The position numbers and the translations under genes are program-made. The notes below the pieces were generated by a model. The model made no database searches and was not told the origin of the DNA. It saw nothing but the letters and a program-made list of their open reading frames with translations. 64,000 bases of DNA from Nostoc sp. UHCC 0926 (GTDB lineage Bacteria > Cyanobacteriota > Cyanobacteriia > Cyanobacteriales > Nostocaceae): contig NZ_CP117772.1 of assembly GCF_028623165.1 (NCBI RefSeq), positions 496,001 to 560,000 of the forward strand, read 5' to 3'. This document shows positions 52,100-61,353 of the stretch, one piece after another. Numbering within the stretch: position 1 is the first letter of the stretch; the number at the start of each line of letters is the position of its first letter.

Positions 52100-53671
52100 T
52101 TACCTAAACGCTTTGACTAAAGCCTTAAACTCGACTTGCAGTGACTTGTCATGAGGCGAAATAGGTGGGATCTGGCGATCAATACCGAGGAATTCGTATA
52201 CTGCCATCTGAGCAGCTCGCACCGAATACTCAACTGTGAAGACGACATCATCAAGAATTTCAACAAACTGGCTGATGAAAGCAAGGTTCTTTGAGCTACG
52301 AGGGATCGGCAATGGTCGATCGCTGCGTAAACGAGGCATAAACATACTTGTGATATACGGCATTCTGCAAGGAATACAGTTTGCCGATTCTACAGTGTCC
52401 AAATCGAATCGTAAATGACCGCAGAGTTCTCGGAGAATTTCTTCACCGTTGCACTCGCTCATTGGCTTTGGCACGAAATCACCGACGCGATCGCCGAAAA
52501 GAGCATATCCCCAGAAGACTTGTACATCAGCAGGCTGATTTATAAAATGAGGTTGATAGGCGAGGACAATGGACATCAGCCAATTTGAGTCTTTAAACGT
52601 GATCAGCCCGCCAGTCCCCGCTTGATTGCCGCTAAATTTGGCGATTTTATCGAAGAATGCGGGGTTTTTTAGTGTCACCGTGAAAGACTCCCAGAGAGAC
52701 TCGGCAATGCTGCTATTGAAAGCAGCAGGATTACCAAAATCTGGGCTTTCTGCTGCCAGCTTTTCCCACAAAGTCCAACTGGTGCAGTCCTGTTTAGTCA
52801 GCTTCTTGGGCGCACTTGTCATCGACCCCAAACTTGAGGCATCGGTCATCGATCCGTTCTGGAGAAAAACCAGGTCGCCGTCTTTAACGGCGATGGTTTT
52901 GCTTTCACCACTCTGCTGATAATGAATGCCTGTTACTACTAACTTACCTTCTGCGGTGGTGCGCTCCAGATCCGTCACCTTGCAATCGACGAGGAAATGG
53001 ACATTTTGGGCAGCAAGCCAACTCTGTAAGGGAAGAATCAATGAATCGTACTGATTGTAGATGGTGCGCTTAACCCCTGCGAGGGTTTCAATTCGAGAGA
53101 ATTCGAGCATAAAACGATGCAAGTAACGCTTGAATTCAACAGCACTGTGCCACGGCTGGAAGGCGAACGTAGTAACCCACATATACCAAAATTCAGTCTC
53201 GAAGAATTCAGGGGAAAGCCAATCTGTGATACAACTAGCACCCAACTCAGCTTCACCAGCTTGGGTAAGCTTCAGTAACTCTTGACGATTTTGCATGGAA
53301 AAGCCCATCGAACTTACCGGCACTTTCGCCCGTCGCCTGTCAACCAGACGCGCCATAGAATTTGACTTGTGCTGCTCATTGAACTCCATCGTTTCGTCAA
53401 ATACCGTTTTACCGGACGAACTTAGGGAGGGAATCGACTTGAAAAGATCCCAAGTGCATTCGTAATTGTCGGTCGTTAACATCCTTCCCCCGCGCAGGGA
53501 ATAGCCATCTGTAGGGTTCCCGGCTCCATCCATACTTCCGCCCAGAAGGGGCTTTGCTTCTAGGATAAAAATATTTCCGCCAGGGAGTCCGCCGTCGCGA
53601 ATCATGAAGGCGGCGGCGGCCAAAGAGCCGATACCACCACCTAACAGATAAGCATTAGATTCCTTAACCAT
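52100..53671 (-). CDS. ohyA: Oleate hydratase
   Basis: A 523-residue flavoprotein of the myosin-cross-reactive-antigen family. It adds water to the cis-9 double bond of oleate or related fatty acids to give 10-hydroxy products, with FAD as a structural cofactor. AYLLGGGIGSLAAAAFMIRD near residue 8 binds FAD; GGSMDGAGNPTDGYSLRGGR and MLTTDNYECTWDLFKSIPSL contain family-invariant residues around the active site; WGYALFGDRVGDFVPKPMSE lies near the C-terminus. The length is within the range of short forms. It is uncommon in cyanobacteria, which suggests transfer. It forms a probable lipid-modifying group with the two FAD enzymes downstream. Confidence 0.9.
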   Translation of the reverse strand: MVKESNAYLLGGGIGSLAAAAFMIRDGGLPGGNIFILEAKPLLGGSMDGAGNPTDGYSLRGGRMLTTDNYECTWDLFKSIPSLSSSGKTVFDETMEFNEQHKSNSMARLVDRRRAKVPVSSMGFSMQNRQELLKLTQAGEAELGASCITDWLSPEFFETEFWYMWVTTFAFQPWHSAVEFKRYLHRFMLEFSRIETLAGVKRTIYNQYDSLILPLQSWLAAQNVHFLVDCKVTDLERTTAEGKLVVTGIHYQQSGESKTIAVKDGDLVFLQNGSMTDASSLGSMTSAPKKLTKQDCTSWTLWEKLAAESPDFGNPAAFNSSIAESLWESFTVTLKNPAFFDKIAKFSGNQAGTGGLITFKDSNWLMSIVLAYQPHFINQPADVQVFWGYALFGDRVGDFVPKPMSECNGEEILRELCGHLRFDLDTVESANCIPCRMPYITSMFMPRLRSDRPLPIPRSSKNLAFISQFVEILDDVVFTVEYSVRAAQMAVYEFLGIDRQIPPISPHDKSLQVEFKALVKAFR

Positions 53672-53770
53672 ATCAACTAAGTCCCTGACGTATTGATTAA
53701 TGCGGGTTATTGAGTATGGTTATAAAACATTGAGTGCTGTTTGAGCTAAACTCAGCATTATGTAACCATA

Positions 53771-54124
53771 TCAACTAGCTTGTAGCTGGATCAACGTTTT
53801 TGTCCCGGCAGCGTCACTAATCCGAACCGCTAGTATGACACCGGTTGAGTTCTGTCCAGTTAAAACTTCAGTTGGTGAATCGATGGTGTGAGCGTAGGTC
53901 ACTTCATCTCGACCCACTTCAATTACCAAATCATCTCCCTTGCCGGGGCGATCGTAAACCATTGCCATTAAAGGTGCGTTCTGAATCAGTTCTGCATCAC
54001 CGAGTTCTGAATCGATGATTTCGATTGAAATATGCCGTCCACGATTACCACTTGAAAACTGATCGAAAAACTCACCCCATCGCTCACGTGGTACAGATTT
54101 GTTGATGTCAATTTTACTCACCAT
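53771..54124 (-). CDS. DUF5335-like small protein
   Basis: About 117 residues from the ATG at 54124, which is preceded by GGAGGA; the longer frame to 54175 has no such site. VPRERWGEFFDQFSSGNRGR followed by HISIEIIDSELGDAELIQNA and VYDRPGKGDDLVIEVGRDEV match DUF5335, a soluble family of unknown function common near stress genes. No membrane segment or catalytic motif. It lies between the RND pump gene and the oleate hydratase gene on the same strand. Confidence 0.75.
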   Translation of the reverse strand: MVSKIDINKSVPRERWGEFFDQFSSGNRGRHISIEIIDSELGDAELIQNAPLMAMVYDRPGKGDDLVIEVGRDEVTYAHTIDSPTEVLTGQNSTGVILAVRISDAAGTKTLIQLQAS

Positions 54125-54174
54125 AATAAATAATTCCTCCAAATATTTGATTTTTCCACAGTAGTAAAAGAGCA

Positions 54175-57100
54175 CTAAGCAGGGGCATCTCCCTGAAACT
54201 TTACGACTGTTCCTGATTGCACATTACTCTTTCCATTAGAAGAGGGTAATTCCCCAGAGGGAGTAGGTTCAGGCGATTGGGGTAGCTTGGGAGGTCTACC
54301 TTTAGAGGCAAAGTGTGTGAGATTTTTGACCACCACATAAAGCACGGGCACCAGCAGCAGGCTCATGATCACGGAGACCAATAAACCGCCAAACACCGCC
54401 GTACCGAGGGATGTACGGCTGGCTGCACCAGCCCCAGATGACAGTACTAGGGGAAGGAACCCACACAGGGCGGCAATAGTGGTCATTAAAATCGGGCGGA
54501 ACCGTTGTTCAACTGCATGGAGTGCAGCCTGGGTGATCGTCATTCCTTTCTCCCGCGATTGGTTGGCAAATTCTACAATCAAAATCGCATTTTTACTCGC
54601 CAGACCAATCAACATCACCAATGCCACCTGACAGTACAAATCGTTGACCAACCCGCGCACTGAGACGAATAACAGAGCGCCTAAAATCGCAAAGGGTACG
54701 GTCAGCAAGATGATGATTGGATCGATGTAATTTTCGTACTGAGCCGCTAAAATCAAAAACACGGCCACAATACCGAGAGCAAACAGCAAGATGGCTTGTC
54801 CACCAGATTTAGTTTCTTCTCTGGAAAGCCCTGTCCAGTCATAACCCAGACCGGGCTGCTCAATCTCCTTAAAGGTCTGCTGCATCGCCGCAATTGCTTG
54901 CCCAGAACTGTAACCGGGGGCAGCATCGCCTTGAATTTTGATCGAGCGGAATAAGTTGAAGTGGCTGATTGTTTGTGGACCTGTAACCGGAGTCACTTTT
55001 GCAACTTCATTCAGTAGCACCAGATTACCACTTCGGGAACGAACATTAATTTGACCAATATCGTCTGGAGAGTTCCGAAACTGTTCATCTGCTTGGATAT
55101 ATACCCGGTAGCTGCGCTGGGAGAAGGTAAAATCGTTAACATACTGCCCGCCCATGTAAGCACCCAGTGTATTCATTGCCTCACTAAAATCGACATTGAG
55201 GGCTTCTAAGCGATCGCGGTTAATGTCAATCTGGTACTGGGGAGTGCTGGCGGTGAATTGAGTGAACACTTGGCGTAAGGCGGGGTTCTTATTAGCTTTT
55301 GCAATTAGCTCTTGCGCGATCGCCAAAAATTGATCGATACTCAGTTGTCCGTTGGTGCGGTCTTGCAGCTGAAATTCAAACCCACCTGTAACGCCATAGC
55401 CAGAGACGGCGGGTAGGTTAGAAGTGAAGATCATTGCATCCTGATTTTGGGCGAAGATGCCATTCAGCCGTTGCACGATCGCCTTAACCGCATGTTTGTC
55501 ACCCTGGCGATCTTTCCAATCTTTCAGGTTAAAGAAAAACGTCCCCTGATTCGGTCCATTGCCGTTTAGACCAAAGCCGCCAATGACGAGGGACGCTTCC
55601 AGCTCCGGCACTTCTTTTTGCAGGGTTTTATACACAGTCTGCGTCAGTTTTTCGGTGGAGGCGAGGGAGACACCATCGGGAGCCTGAATCAGACCGACAA
55701 TAATACCTTGATCCTCATCTGGCACAAATCCACTGGGGACGGACATATAGATAAACACCGTTACCGCAATTCCGAGGATAAAGATCCCCACTACAAACAT
55801 GCGGATGCGGATCAAGAACTTAGTCAGACGCTCGTATTGCTTCAGCACCCAGCTAAAGCCCCGGTTAAACTGACGAAAGAACCAGCCCAGTGGACCTCGC
55901 CCTTCACCCTCGGCATGATGCAGGAAGAGTCCCGACATACTGGGGGTGAAACTCAGGGCATTGAATAAAGAAATACCGATGGAAAAAATAATGATTAGTG
56001 CGAACTGTCGATACATGATGCCGGTCGCGCCCGGAAAAAAGGACACTGGGATAAATACCGCTATCAACACCAAGGAGGTGGCAATCACTGCCCCTGAAAG
56101 CTCCCCCATCGCCTCAAAAGCAGCTTGCCGTCGGTCTAAGCCTTGTTCCATCTTGGCAGCAATCCCCTCGACGACGATGATCGCATCGTCTACCACCAAA
56201 CCTGTTGCCAGTACCAATCCAAACATAGTCAACGTGTTGAGCGAGAAGCCCAGGATATAGGCAAAGGCCAATGCACCAATCAGGGATACAGGAATAGCGA
56301 TCGCCGGAATGATCGTCGCCCGCCAATCTTGCAAAAAGACGAAAATCACCAGCACCACTAGGGCGATCGCTTCCATCAGCGTCTTGACCACTTCTTCGAT
56401 TGAGACTTCTACAAACTTGGTGGTGTCGTAGCAAATGATGGCTTTCAAACCGGGGGGAAAGTTTTTCTCTAGCTCTGCAATCTGGGCTTCTACGGCTTTG
56501 GCAGTATTTAGCGCATTGCTGCCCGGAAGTTGATAGATCAACATGGCGGCACCCGCTTTGCCCTGTACCAGTGCCGAAGTTGTATAGTCCTGTGCGCCTA
56601 ACTCGGCTCGTCCCACATCCTTGAGTTTAACTAGCGTCCCGTCAGTTTGGCTCTTCAGTACCAGGTTCTCGAATTCCTTAACATCTTTTAATCTACTATT
56701 GATGCGGAGTGGGAAATTCGAGTTCTGATTCGCCTTTGTGGGTGCTTGACCAATGGAGCCTACCCCCACCTGAACATTCTGAGAAGTTAGCGCACTGCTG
56801 ACATCCGTTGCTGTCAAACCCCGACTGGCTAAAGCATTCGGGTCAAGCCACAGCCGCATTGCATATTGGCGTTCCCCAACCAGTCTGGTATCTCCTACAC
56901 CAGGGACGCGCTTGATGGCATCGGTGATATACAGGTCAACATAGTTACTCAAAAAGATGTTATCGTACTCGCTATTTTCGGCATAGAAGCCATAAACTAG
57001 CAAAATGCTGTTAGAACGTGCTAGGGTGGTCAGTCCAGTTTGCCGCACAGACTCAGGTAAGGTTGGTTGGGCGATCGCAGCTCGATTCTGCACGTTAACT

Positions 57101-57417
57101 TGGTCAATGTTACGGTTACTCTCTGGGTCAAACTGAGTTGAAATGGTGCTGGAGCCGTCATTACCACTGCTTGAAGTCATGTACTGCATCCCCTCAACCC
57201 CGTTTACTTGCCGCTCAATCACGGTTGATACAGTATCTTCAACGGTTTGGGCATCTGCACCAATATAGGTGCTGGTGGTTTGCACCTGAATGGGTGCAAT
57301 TTCCGGTAAGTTGTTGATCGGCAGCAAGGGAATACAGATACCACCAATCAGCAAGATTAAGAGGGTGCAAACCGTTGATAAGACAGGTCGCTTGATAAAG
57401 GTGTCTGCGATCGACAT
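54175..57417 (-). CDS. RND multidrug efflux permease (HAE1 family)
   Basis: A 1080-residue inner-membrane pump. It starts MSIADTFIKRPVLSTVCTLL, the classic HAE1/AcrB start; the fourth helix contains LATGLVVDDAIIVVEGI with the paired Asp of the proton relay; and the protein ends with ASKNAILIVEFANQSREKGM and the C-terminal helices. Two large periplasmic loops with duplicated organisation are present. It exports hydrophobic or amphiphilic compounds using proton motive force. It follows the membrane-fusion gene by about 85 bases. No outer-membrane TolC gene is nearby, so a TolC encoded elsewhere is expected. Confidence 0.95.
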   Translation of the reverse strand: MSIADTFIKRPVLSTVCTLLILLIGGICIPLLPINNLPEIAPIQVQTTSTYIGADAQTVEDTVSTVIERQVNGVEGMQYMTSSSGNDGSSTISTQFDPESNRNIDQVNVQNRAAIAQPTLPESVRQTGLTTLARSNSILLVYGFYAENSEYDNIFLSNYVDLYITDAIKRVPGVGDTRLVGERQYAMRLWLDPNALASRGLTATDVSSALTSQNVQVGVGSIGQAPTKANQNSNFPLRINSRLKDVKEFENLVLKSQTDGTLVKLKDVGRAELGAQDYTTSALVQGKAGAAMLIYQLPGSNALNTAKAVEAQIAELEKNFPPGLKAIICYDTTKFVEVSIEEVVKTLMEAIALVVLVIFVFLQDWRATIIPAIAIPVSLIGALAFAYILGFSLNTLTMFGLVLATGLVVDDAIIVVEGIAAKMEQGLDRRQAAFEAMGELSGAVIATSLVLIAVFIPVSFFPGATGIMYRQFALIIIFSIGISLFNALSFTPSMSGLFLHHAEGEGRGPLGWFFRQFNRGFSWVLKQYERLTKFLIRIRMFVVGIFILGIAVTVFIYMSVPSGFVPDEDQGIIVGLIQAPDGVSLASTEKLTQTVYKTLQKEVPELEASLVIGGFGLNGNGPNQGTFFFNLKDWKDRQGDKHAVKAIVQRLNGIFAQNQDAMIFTSNLPAVSGYGVTGGFEFQLQDRTNGQLSIDQFLAIAQELIAKANKNPALRQVFTQFTASTPQYQIDINRDRLEALNVDFSEAMNTLGAYMGGQYVNDFTFSQRSYRVYIQADEQFRNSPDDIGQINVRSRSGNLVLLNEVAKVTPVTGPQTISHFNLFRSIKIQGDAAPGYSSGQAIAAMQQTFKEIEQPGLGYDWTGLSREETKSGGQAILLFALGIVAVFLILAAQYENYIDPIIILLTVPFAILGALLFVSVRGLVNDLYCQVALVMLIGLASKNAILIVEFANQSREKGMTITQAALHAVEQRFRPILMTTIAALCGFLPLVLSSGAGAASRTSLGTAVFGGLLVSVIMSLLLVPVLYVVVKNLTHFASKGRPPKLPQSPEPTPSGELPSSNGKSNVQSGTVVKFQGDAPA

Positions 57418-57503
57418 GATAATTATACGATTTTAGATTTTGGATTTTAGATTTTGGATTGAGAAAGTCCTACTCAGAATGACTTTCACCTAACTATTAA
57501 CTC

Positions 57504-58937
57504 CTAAGATTGTGGTTGAACGGGGATACCATCTCTCAGTTTGAGAATGTTGGACACCGCTAGGTGATCGCCTGGTTTAATTCCCTCTAAAATCGGATAG
57601 CGTAGGCTTAGCCCGCCGGAGGCATCGCTTTGCACTTCACCCAACTTCACAGGTTTTTGATGCACAACGAATTGCGGCTTTTGTTTTGACTTGTCTTCTT
57701 CCACCACCTTTTGTTTTGACTTGTCTTCTTCCACCACATAGACAAAACTCTGTCCGCCAATGCGATTCACCACTTGAATCGGAATCAAAATTCCCGGTTG
57801 CTGGCTCCAGATAATCCGAGCGCGAACATATTGCCCATCCCGCAATTTGCCATTTGAATTAGCAAATCGGGCTTTCACTAAAATAGATTGAGCAGCTGTA
57901 GTTACTTGCGGCGAGATAAAGTTAATGCTGCCAGTAGTTAGACCCTTACCTGTGTTGGCATCCAGTAGCTCTACAGGTAATCCCCGACGCAGTTGAGCCG
58001 CATTGTTGGACGGCACTGAAATTCGCATATCCTGGATATCGTTTTTGGTAATCGTGGTTAAGGTTCCCCCAGCACTCACGTAATCGCCTACTTTGACTGA
58101 GAAATCGCCAACGATCCCATCAAGCGGTGCAACCACCTGCTTCTGCTTCAGATTCACTTGATTTGAGGCAACTTGAGCCTGGGCTTGCTGGACGTTCGAT
58201 AGTGCCTGATTGACACTTGCTTGGCTCGCATTCACCTGCTTTTTAGCAGCATTTAGGGTGGCGATCGCTACATCTATGTTGTTTTTAGCAATATCGAGTT
58301 GTTGCCTTGCCTGTGCGCCTTCAGTTACAAGCATCTTGGTTCGCTGGAACTGCACTTGCTGTAATTTCACATCTGCTGCTGCTTTAACTTGATTGGCTTG
58401 TTGTTGTTCAAGTTGTGCCTGGGCGGTTACTACAGCCGCCCGATTGGAGTTAACCACAGCAATGGCGCTGGAAACATTGGCTTGAGTCTGATCCAAACTT
58501 AAAGACAAAATCGGCGTTCCCTTGCTGACGCGATCGCCACTGGCTACAAATATGCGCTCAATTCGCCCCTGAACTTGTGGCTGAAGTGAAACGCGTTCCT
58601 GGGCTTCTAATGTGCCGACAAACTCAGAGGTAGATTGAACTTGGCTCGATTCAACAGTTTGCACCTTAACTGAGAGAGGCGGTGCTTTTGGTGGCGTGGC
58701 TTTGCGGTTGCCTAACAATCGCCAGCCGACAAAGCCCCCGCCGCCAATCAGCAGAACCGCCAGTATAACCCAAAGCCATCTCTTGCGCTGTGGAGGCGGT
58801 TTAGAAGCGGTTTCGTCAGTACTAATCCGATCTGTAGACACTGGCGCTAAGACAGAACCTGAGCTGTTTGCAGCACTGTTTTTCAGATCAGCAGTTGGCT
58901 CGGAAGATACAGATTCAAATGGGCGATCGAGTGACAT
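57504..58937 (-). CDS. RND efflux membrane-fusion protein
   Basis: A 477-residue periplasmic adaptor. A cytoplasmic tail of about 50 residues is followed by a membrane anchor (RWLWVILAVLLIGGGGFVGW). Then come the barrel/lipoyl segments SVKVQTVESSQVQSTSEFVG and VQGRIERIFVASGDRVSKGT, a long coiled-coil hairpin rich in Gln/Ala (residues about 160-260), and the second lipoyl half KQKVVAPLDGIVGDFSVKVG. Near residue 405 a 10-residue unit VVEEDKSKQK is tandemly duplicated, and a palindromic repeat (57600-57628) encodes SDASGGLSLRY. Both are oddities in an otherwise normal gene. It lies upstream of the RND permease gene and forms an operon with it. Confidence 0.9.
   Translation of the reverse strand: MSLDRPFESVSSEPTADLKNSAANSSGSVLAPVSTDRISTDETASKPPPQRKRWLWVILAVLLIGGGGFVGWRLLGNRKATPPKAPPLSVKVQTVESSQVQSTSEFVGTLEAQERVSLQPQVQGRIERIFVASGDRVSKGTPILSLSLDQTQANVSSAIAVVNSNRAAVVTAQAQLEQQQANQVKAAADVKLQQVQFQRTKMLVTEGAQARQQLDIAKNNIDVAIATLNAAKKQVNASQASVNQALSNVQQAQAQVASNQVNLKQKQVVAPLDGIVGDFSVKVGDYVSAGGTLTTITKNDIQDMRISVPSNNAAQLRRGLPVELLDANTGKGLTTGSINFISPQVTTAAQSILVKARFANSNGKLRDGQYVRARIIWSQQPGILIPIQVVNRIGGQSFVYVVEEDKSKQKVVEEDKSKQKPQFVVHQKPVKLGEVQSDASGGLSLRYPILEGIKPGDHLAVSNILKLRDGIPVQPQS
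57600..57628. repeat. Palindromic repeat inside the membrane-fusion gene
   Basis: GCGTAGGCTTAGCCCGCCGG-AGGCATCGC is the same repeat class as the intergenic 63823-63851. It is read in frame as SDASGGLSLRY. Confidence 0.65.
57678..57737. repeat. 30-bp tandem duplication in the membrane-fusion gene
   Basis: CTTTTGTTTTGACTTGTCTT plus CTTCCACCAC is repeated exactly at 57678-57707 and 57708-57737. It keeps the frame and duplicates VVEEDKSKQK. Confidence 0.85.
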
Positions 58938-59108
58938 AAGATATTCAACTCCGTCAAGATTCGTAATTCAGATTAAATCTGGGTTTCCAAGTTTGAATCT
59001 ACCGTAAATATTTTTCAAATGAGTATAAACTACAGCAGAAGCTCTGCACCTAAAGCAGTGATCTTTGGGATTATTTTTGGCAGCGCTAAAACAAAAAATA
59101 TTGGCAGC

Positions 59109-59378
59109 TTAATCTCTGCGTTTAGCCGCCATTTGCCAAATTCTTTCTAGAGTTTGAATTTGCCGTAGCCGGATTGCTATTAGTTTATCGCTTGTTTTGT
59201 GCCGCCTTCCAACCTGAACTCCGATATAGAAGAAGACTGCTGCGACACAAAGACAGGCAACAAACAAACTATCAAATTGGTTTGTTTGTTGGGTGAGGTC
59301 AGTTTGATCTAGTTGTTCAGTCACTGAAGCTAGAAATTGGGGGTGTGCTGTGATATTAGTGGGAGATAATGTATTCAT
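59109..59378 (-). CDS. Small unknown protein with one membrane segment
   Basis: An 89-residue protein. A hydrophobic segment (SLFVACLCVAAVFFYIGVQV) lies near residues 37-56, followed by a basic C-terminal tail (GRRHKTSDKLIAIRLRQIQT, ERIWQMAAKRRD). I do not recognise the family. It lies between the membrane-fusion gene and a stress-protein gene on the same strand and could be a small stress-associated membrane protein. Confidence 0.5.
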   Translation of the reverse strand: MNTLSPTNITAHPQFLASVTEQLDQTDLTQQTNQFDSLFVACLCVAAVFFYIGVQVGRRHKTSDKLIAIRLRQIQTLERIWQMAAKRRD

Positions 59379-59487
59379 ATTTATATGCTTTTCTTAAGAA
59401 TTAGTCTTATCACAACCTACACATTTTTATTTTTTAAGCAAAACCTACGCGGTATTGCAACATACCCGTTGCTGGGGTAGGAGAATT

Positions 59488-59517
59488 CCCGGACTGGAGG
59501 CTCTTAAACAGTCCGGG
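59488..59517. terminator. Hairpin, possible terminator
   Basis: CCCGGACT and AGTCCGGG enclose a 14-base loop (59488-59517). A run of T does not follow directly on either strand. It sits between the small membrane-protein gene and the stress-protein gene, so it could insulate them. Confidence 0.4.
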
Positions 59518-59558
59518 TAAAGGGCTGTATCTTAACTTAGCCCCATTGGTTCAAAGCC

Positions 59559-60098
59559 TTAGACAGCGACCGACATACTGATTCCATGACTGATTTTGTC
59601 TAGCATCTGCCTCGCCTGACTGACATCCTCGTTGCTGCCTGTCACAAGGATTATGAACTCGCCTGCTTGGATTTGAGTTTCGTACTTCACTATCTCGTGC
59701 TTGGGGATTCCTAACCCTCCTAAAGCACCTGCCAGTCCTCCTACAGCAGCAGCACCAGCAGCACCAACAAGTGTTCCTTCCAACCAACCCGCCAATACTC
59801 CAGCAATGGGGCCAGCAATGATGATTGGAGCTACTCCGGGAATAAACAACACTCCAGCCCCTGCTAAAATGCCAAATAAACCTCCGACGAAGCTACCCCA
59901 ATAACCACCTCCTGCGGCTCCAGCAATGGCCGTATCTTTCCAGGTGAGAAATCCCCGCACATGTTCAGTGGTTTGGTAGTCTTTGCCAATGATCGAGAGC
60001 TTTTGCATATCAAAGCCTTCTTTTTGCAGCTCCAATACAACCCTTTCTGCTTCTGCATGGGAGGGGAAATAAGCAACAACCGTATGTGAATATGTCAT
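59559..60098 (-). CDS. General stress protein with Gly-rich membrane domain
   Basis: A 179-residue protein. The N-terminal part (HTVVAYFPSHAEAERVVLEL, GFDMQKLSIIGKDYQTTEHV) is a ferredoxin-like GSP17M/DUF1269-type domain. The central region is Gly/Ala-rich and hydrophobic (GGYWGSFVGGLFGILAGAGV LF, AAGAAAVGGLAGALGGLGIP; quoted in parts), with glycine-zipper character, and the C-terminal part (GEFIILVTGSNEDVSQARQM LDKI) repeats the ferredoxin-like pattern. Such proteins are induced by general stress; their molecular role is not known. A tail remnant of a second copy lies at 48253. Confidence 0.8.
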   Translation of the reverse strand: MTYSHTVVAYFPSHAEAERVVLELQKEGFDMQKLSIIGKDYQTTEHVRGFLTWKDTAIAGAAGGGYWGSFVGGLFGILAGAGVLFIPGVAPIIIAGPIAGVLAGWLEGTLVGAAGAAAVGGLAGALGGLGIPKHEIVKYETQIQAGEFIILVTGSNEDVSQARQMLDKISHGISMSVAV

Positions 60099-60257
60099 GA
60101 GTTTGGCTCCTTTATATATGTCAAGCTAATTCATTATTATTAATTCATAATTAAAAAGGGCTTCTCCCTAATGCTGATACAAGCAGTAGAGTTTTATTTA
60201 GGGTCTGAAACAGTCTTTAATTACGAATTACAAATTATGAATTATTTTAATCGTGTG

Positions 60258-60683
60258 TTACTTCTTTGTAGTTACTGCTGCGGATTCGGCATCTAGTCTA
60301 GCAGCGATCGCTTCCAAGGTTGCTTTTTCAGCTTCTTCAATGGTGGCGATCGCTAGGAAAGTCGCCGTAGCTGCATGGTTTTCAGCTTTATCTGCCCGAT
60401 GTTCGAGTTTCTTTGCTTTGCGACCCATTTTCCATTCCTCGACATGGGACTTCACTTCAGATTCTTTTTCCTCGAATTGAGTTTTGAGCTTTGCCCGATA
60501 CTCATCGAATTCTTGTTTTTTAGCGTCTAGCTTTGCTTTTGCTTCATCAATTTGAGATTCAATCTCAGTTTGAGTTTTTTTCGGCGCAGATTGAATACTT
60601 TCTCTCAGCGATTTTACCCGATCTTCAACCGCTTCTAAATTGTCATGAAGATTTTTGGTGAAGTTATCAATTGCAGTACTCAT
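60258..60683 (-). CDS. Coiled-coil protein of unknown function
   Basis: A 141-residue, highly charged, almost wholly helical protein: KNLHDNLEAVEDRVKSLRES, TQTEIESQIDEAKAKLDAKK and KLTQFEEKESEVKSHVEEW-like heptads, then ATATFLAIATIEEAEKATLE. It resembles apolipophorin-like cyanobacterial coiled-coil proteins annotated as hypothetical. No membrane segment except a modest Ala-rich stretch. The upstream region contains leader repeat A (60771-60985), which is shared with the cupin gene at 4414. It follows the general stress gene cluster. Confidence 0.65.
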   Translation of the reverse strand: MSTAIDNFTKNLHDNLEAVEDRVKSLRESIQSAPKKTQTEIESQIDEAKAKLDAKKQEFDEYRAKLKTQFEEKESEVKSHVEEWKMGRKAKKLEHRADKAENHAATATFLAIATIEEAEKATLEAIAARLDAESAAVTTKK

Positions 60684-61212
60684 GATAATTGCTCTAGTAT
60701 GTTAATTTTCTGAAACCTGGCTATATTATTATCAAGTTAAGATTGAATCTCAGTTTGAGTTTGTTTAGCCGCACATTTAATGGTTACAAATTTTGACTAA
60801 TATAACCTCTACCTTTGGAACGTTTTAGGATAATTCATACAACTCATACACTATTTAAACCCTTATTTACAACTATTTTCTATTATCATTAATTCTTTTT
60901 TGCTGCTTTTAGCAAGACTTTCAGTACTAGGTTTAGACAATGATATTGCAGTATTTTTGCCACCATCTTAAACTGCGAGTTTTACACACAAGGAGATCAC
61001 TTGTGTCACATTTCTCAACTGTTAAAACCAAATTAAGCAATATGGCGTAGATATAGCGAAGCTGTCACTAGGGGCAAGATAGCCTGAAAATACTGTGGTG
61101 AAAATTGGTGACAAGTTAAGGAAAAGGGGAAATTGTCAAGCGTGGTGTTTGCAGTAGTCAAAAATCGTGTAAAACTCACTCTAGACAAGTGATTGAGCGA
61201 TTGTGACTAGCC
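60684..61212. other. Intergenic region with leader repeat A, copy 2
   Basis: Holds the leader repeat at 60771-60985. The remainder shows no gene. Confidence 0.55.
60771..60985 (-). promoter_or_regulatory. Leader repeat A, copy 2 (paired with 4539-4750)
   Basis: See the copy at 4539. Here it begins 88 bases upstream of the coiled-coil gene. The strongest common blocks are GCACATTTAAT-GTTACAAATTT, TAACCTCTACC, GAACGTTTTAG and ACACTATTTAAACC. Confidence 0.55.
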
Positions 61213-61353
61213 ATGACCACCAGCCGAAACCACGCAAAAAAGAAACAACGACCAATGGTGGAAGACCAAGTAATTGCCGAGCAACTCTCAAGATTACTGA
61301 CACCAGCCATTACAAATCAAGAAAATTACTACCGAAAACTAGGACTCAGATGA
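61213..61353 (+). pseudogene. N-terminal remnant of an IS4-like transposase
   Basis: A 46-residue frame: MTTSRNHAKKKQRPMVEDQV, then IAEQLSRLLTPAITNQENYY and RKLGLR. This is, as I recall, the conserved N-terminus of cyanobacterial IS4-type transposases, which normally continue with DRILNLPLMVAAVL. It stops at the junction with a Tn3-like fragment read from the other strand. Confidence 0.6.
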
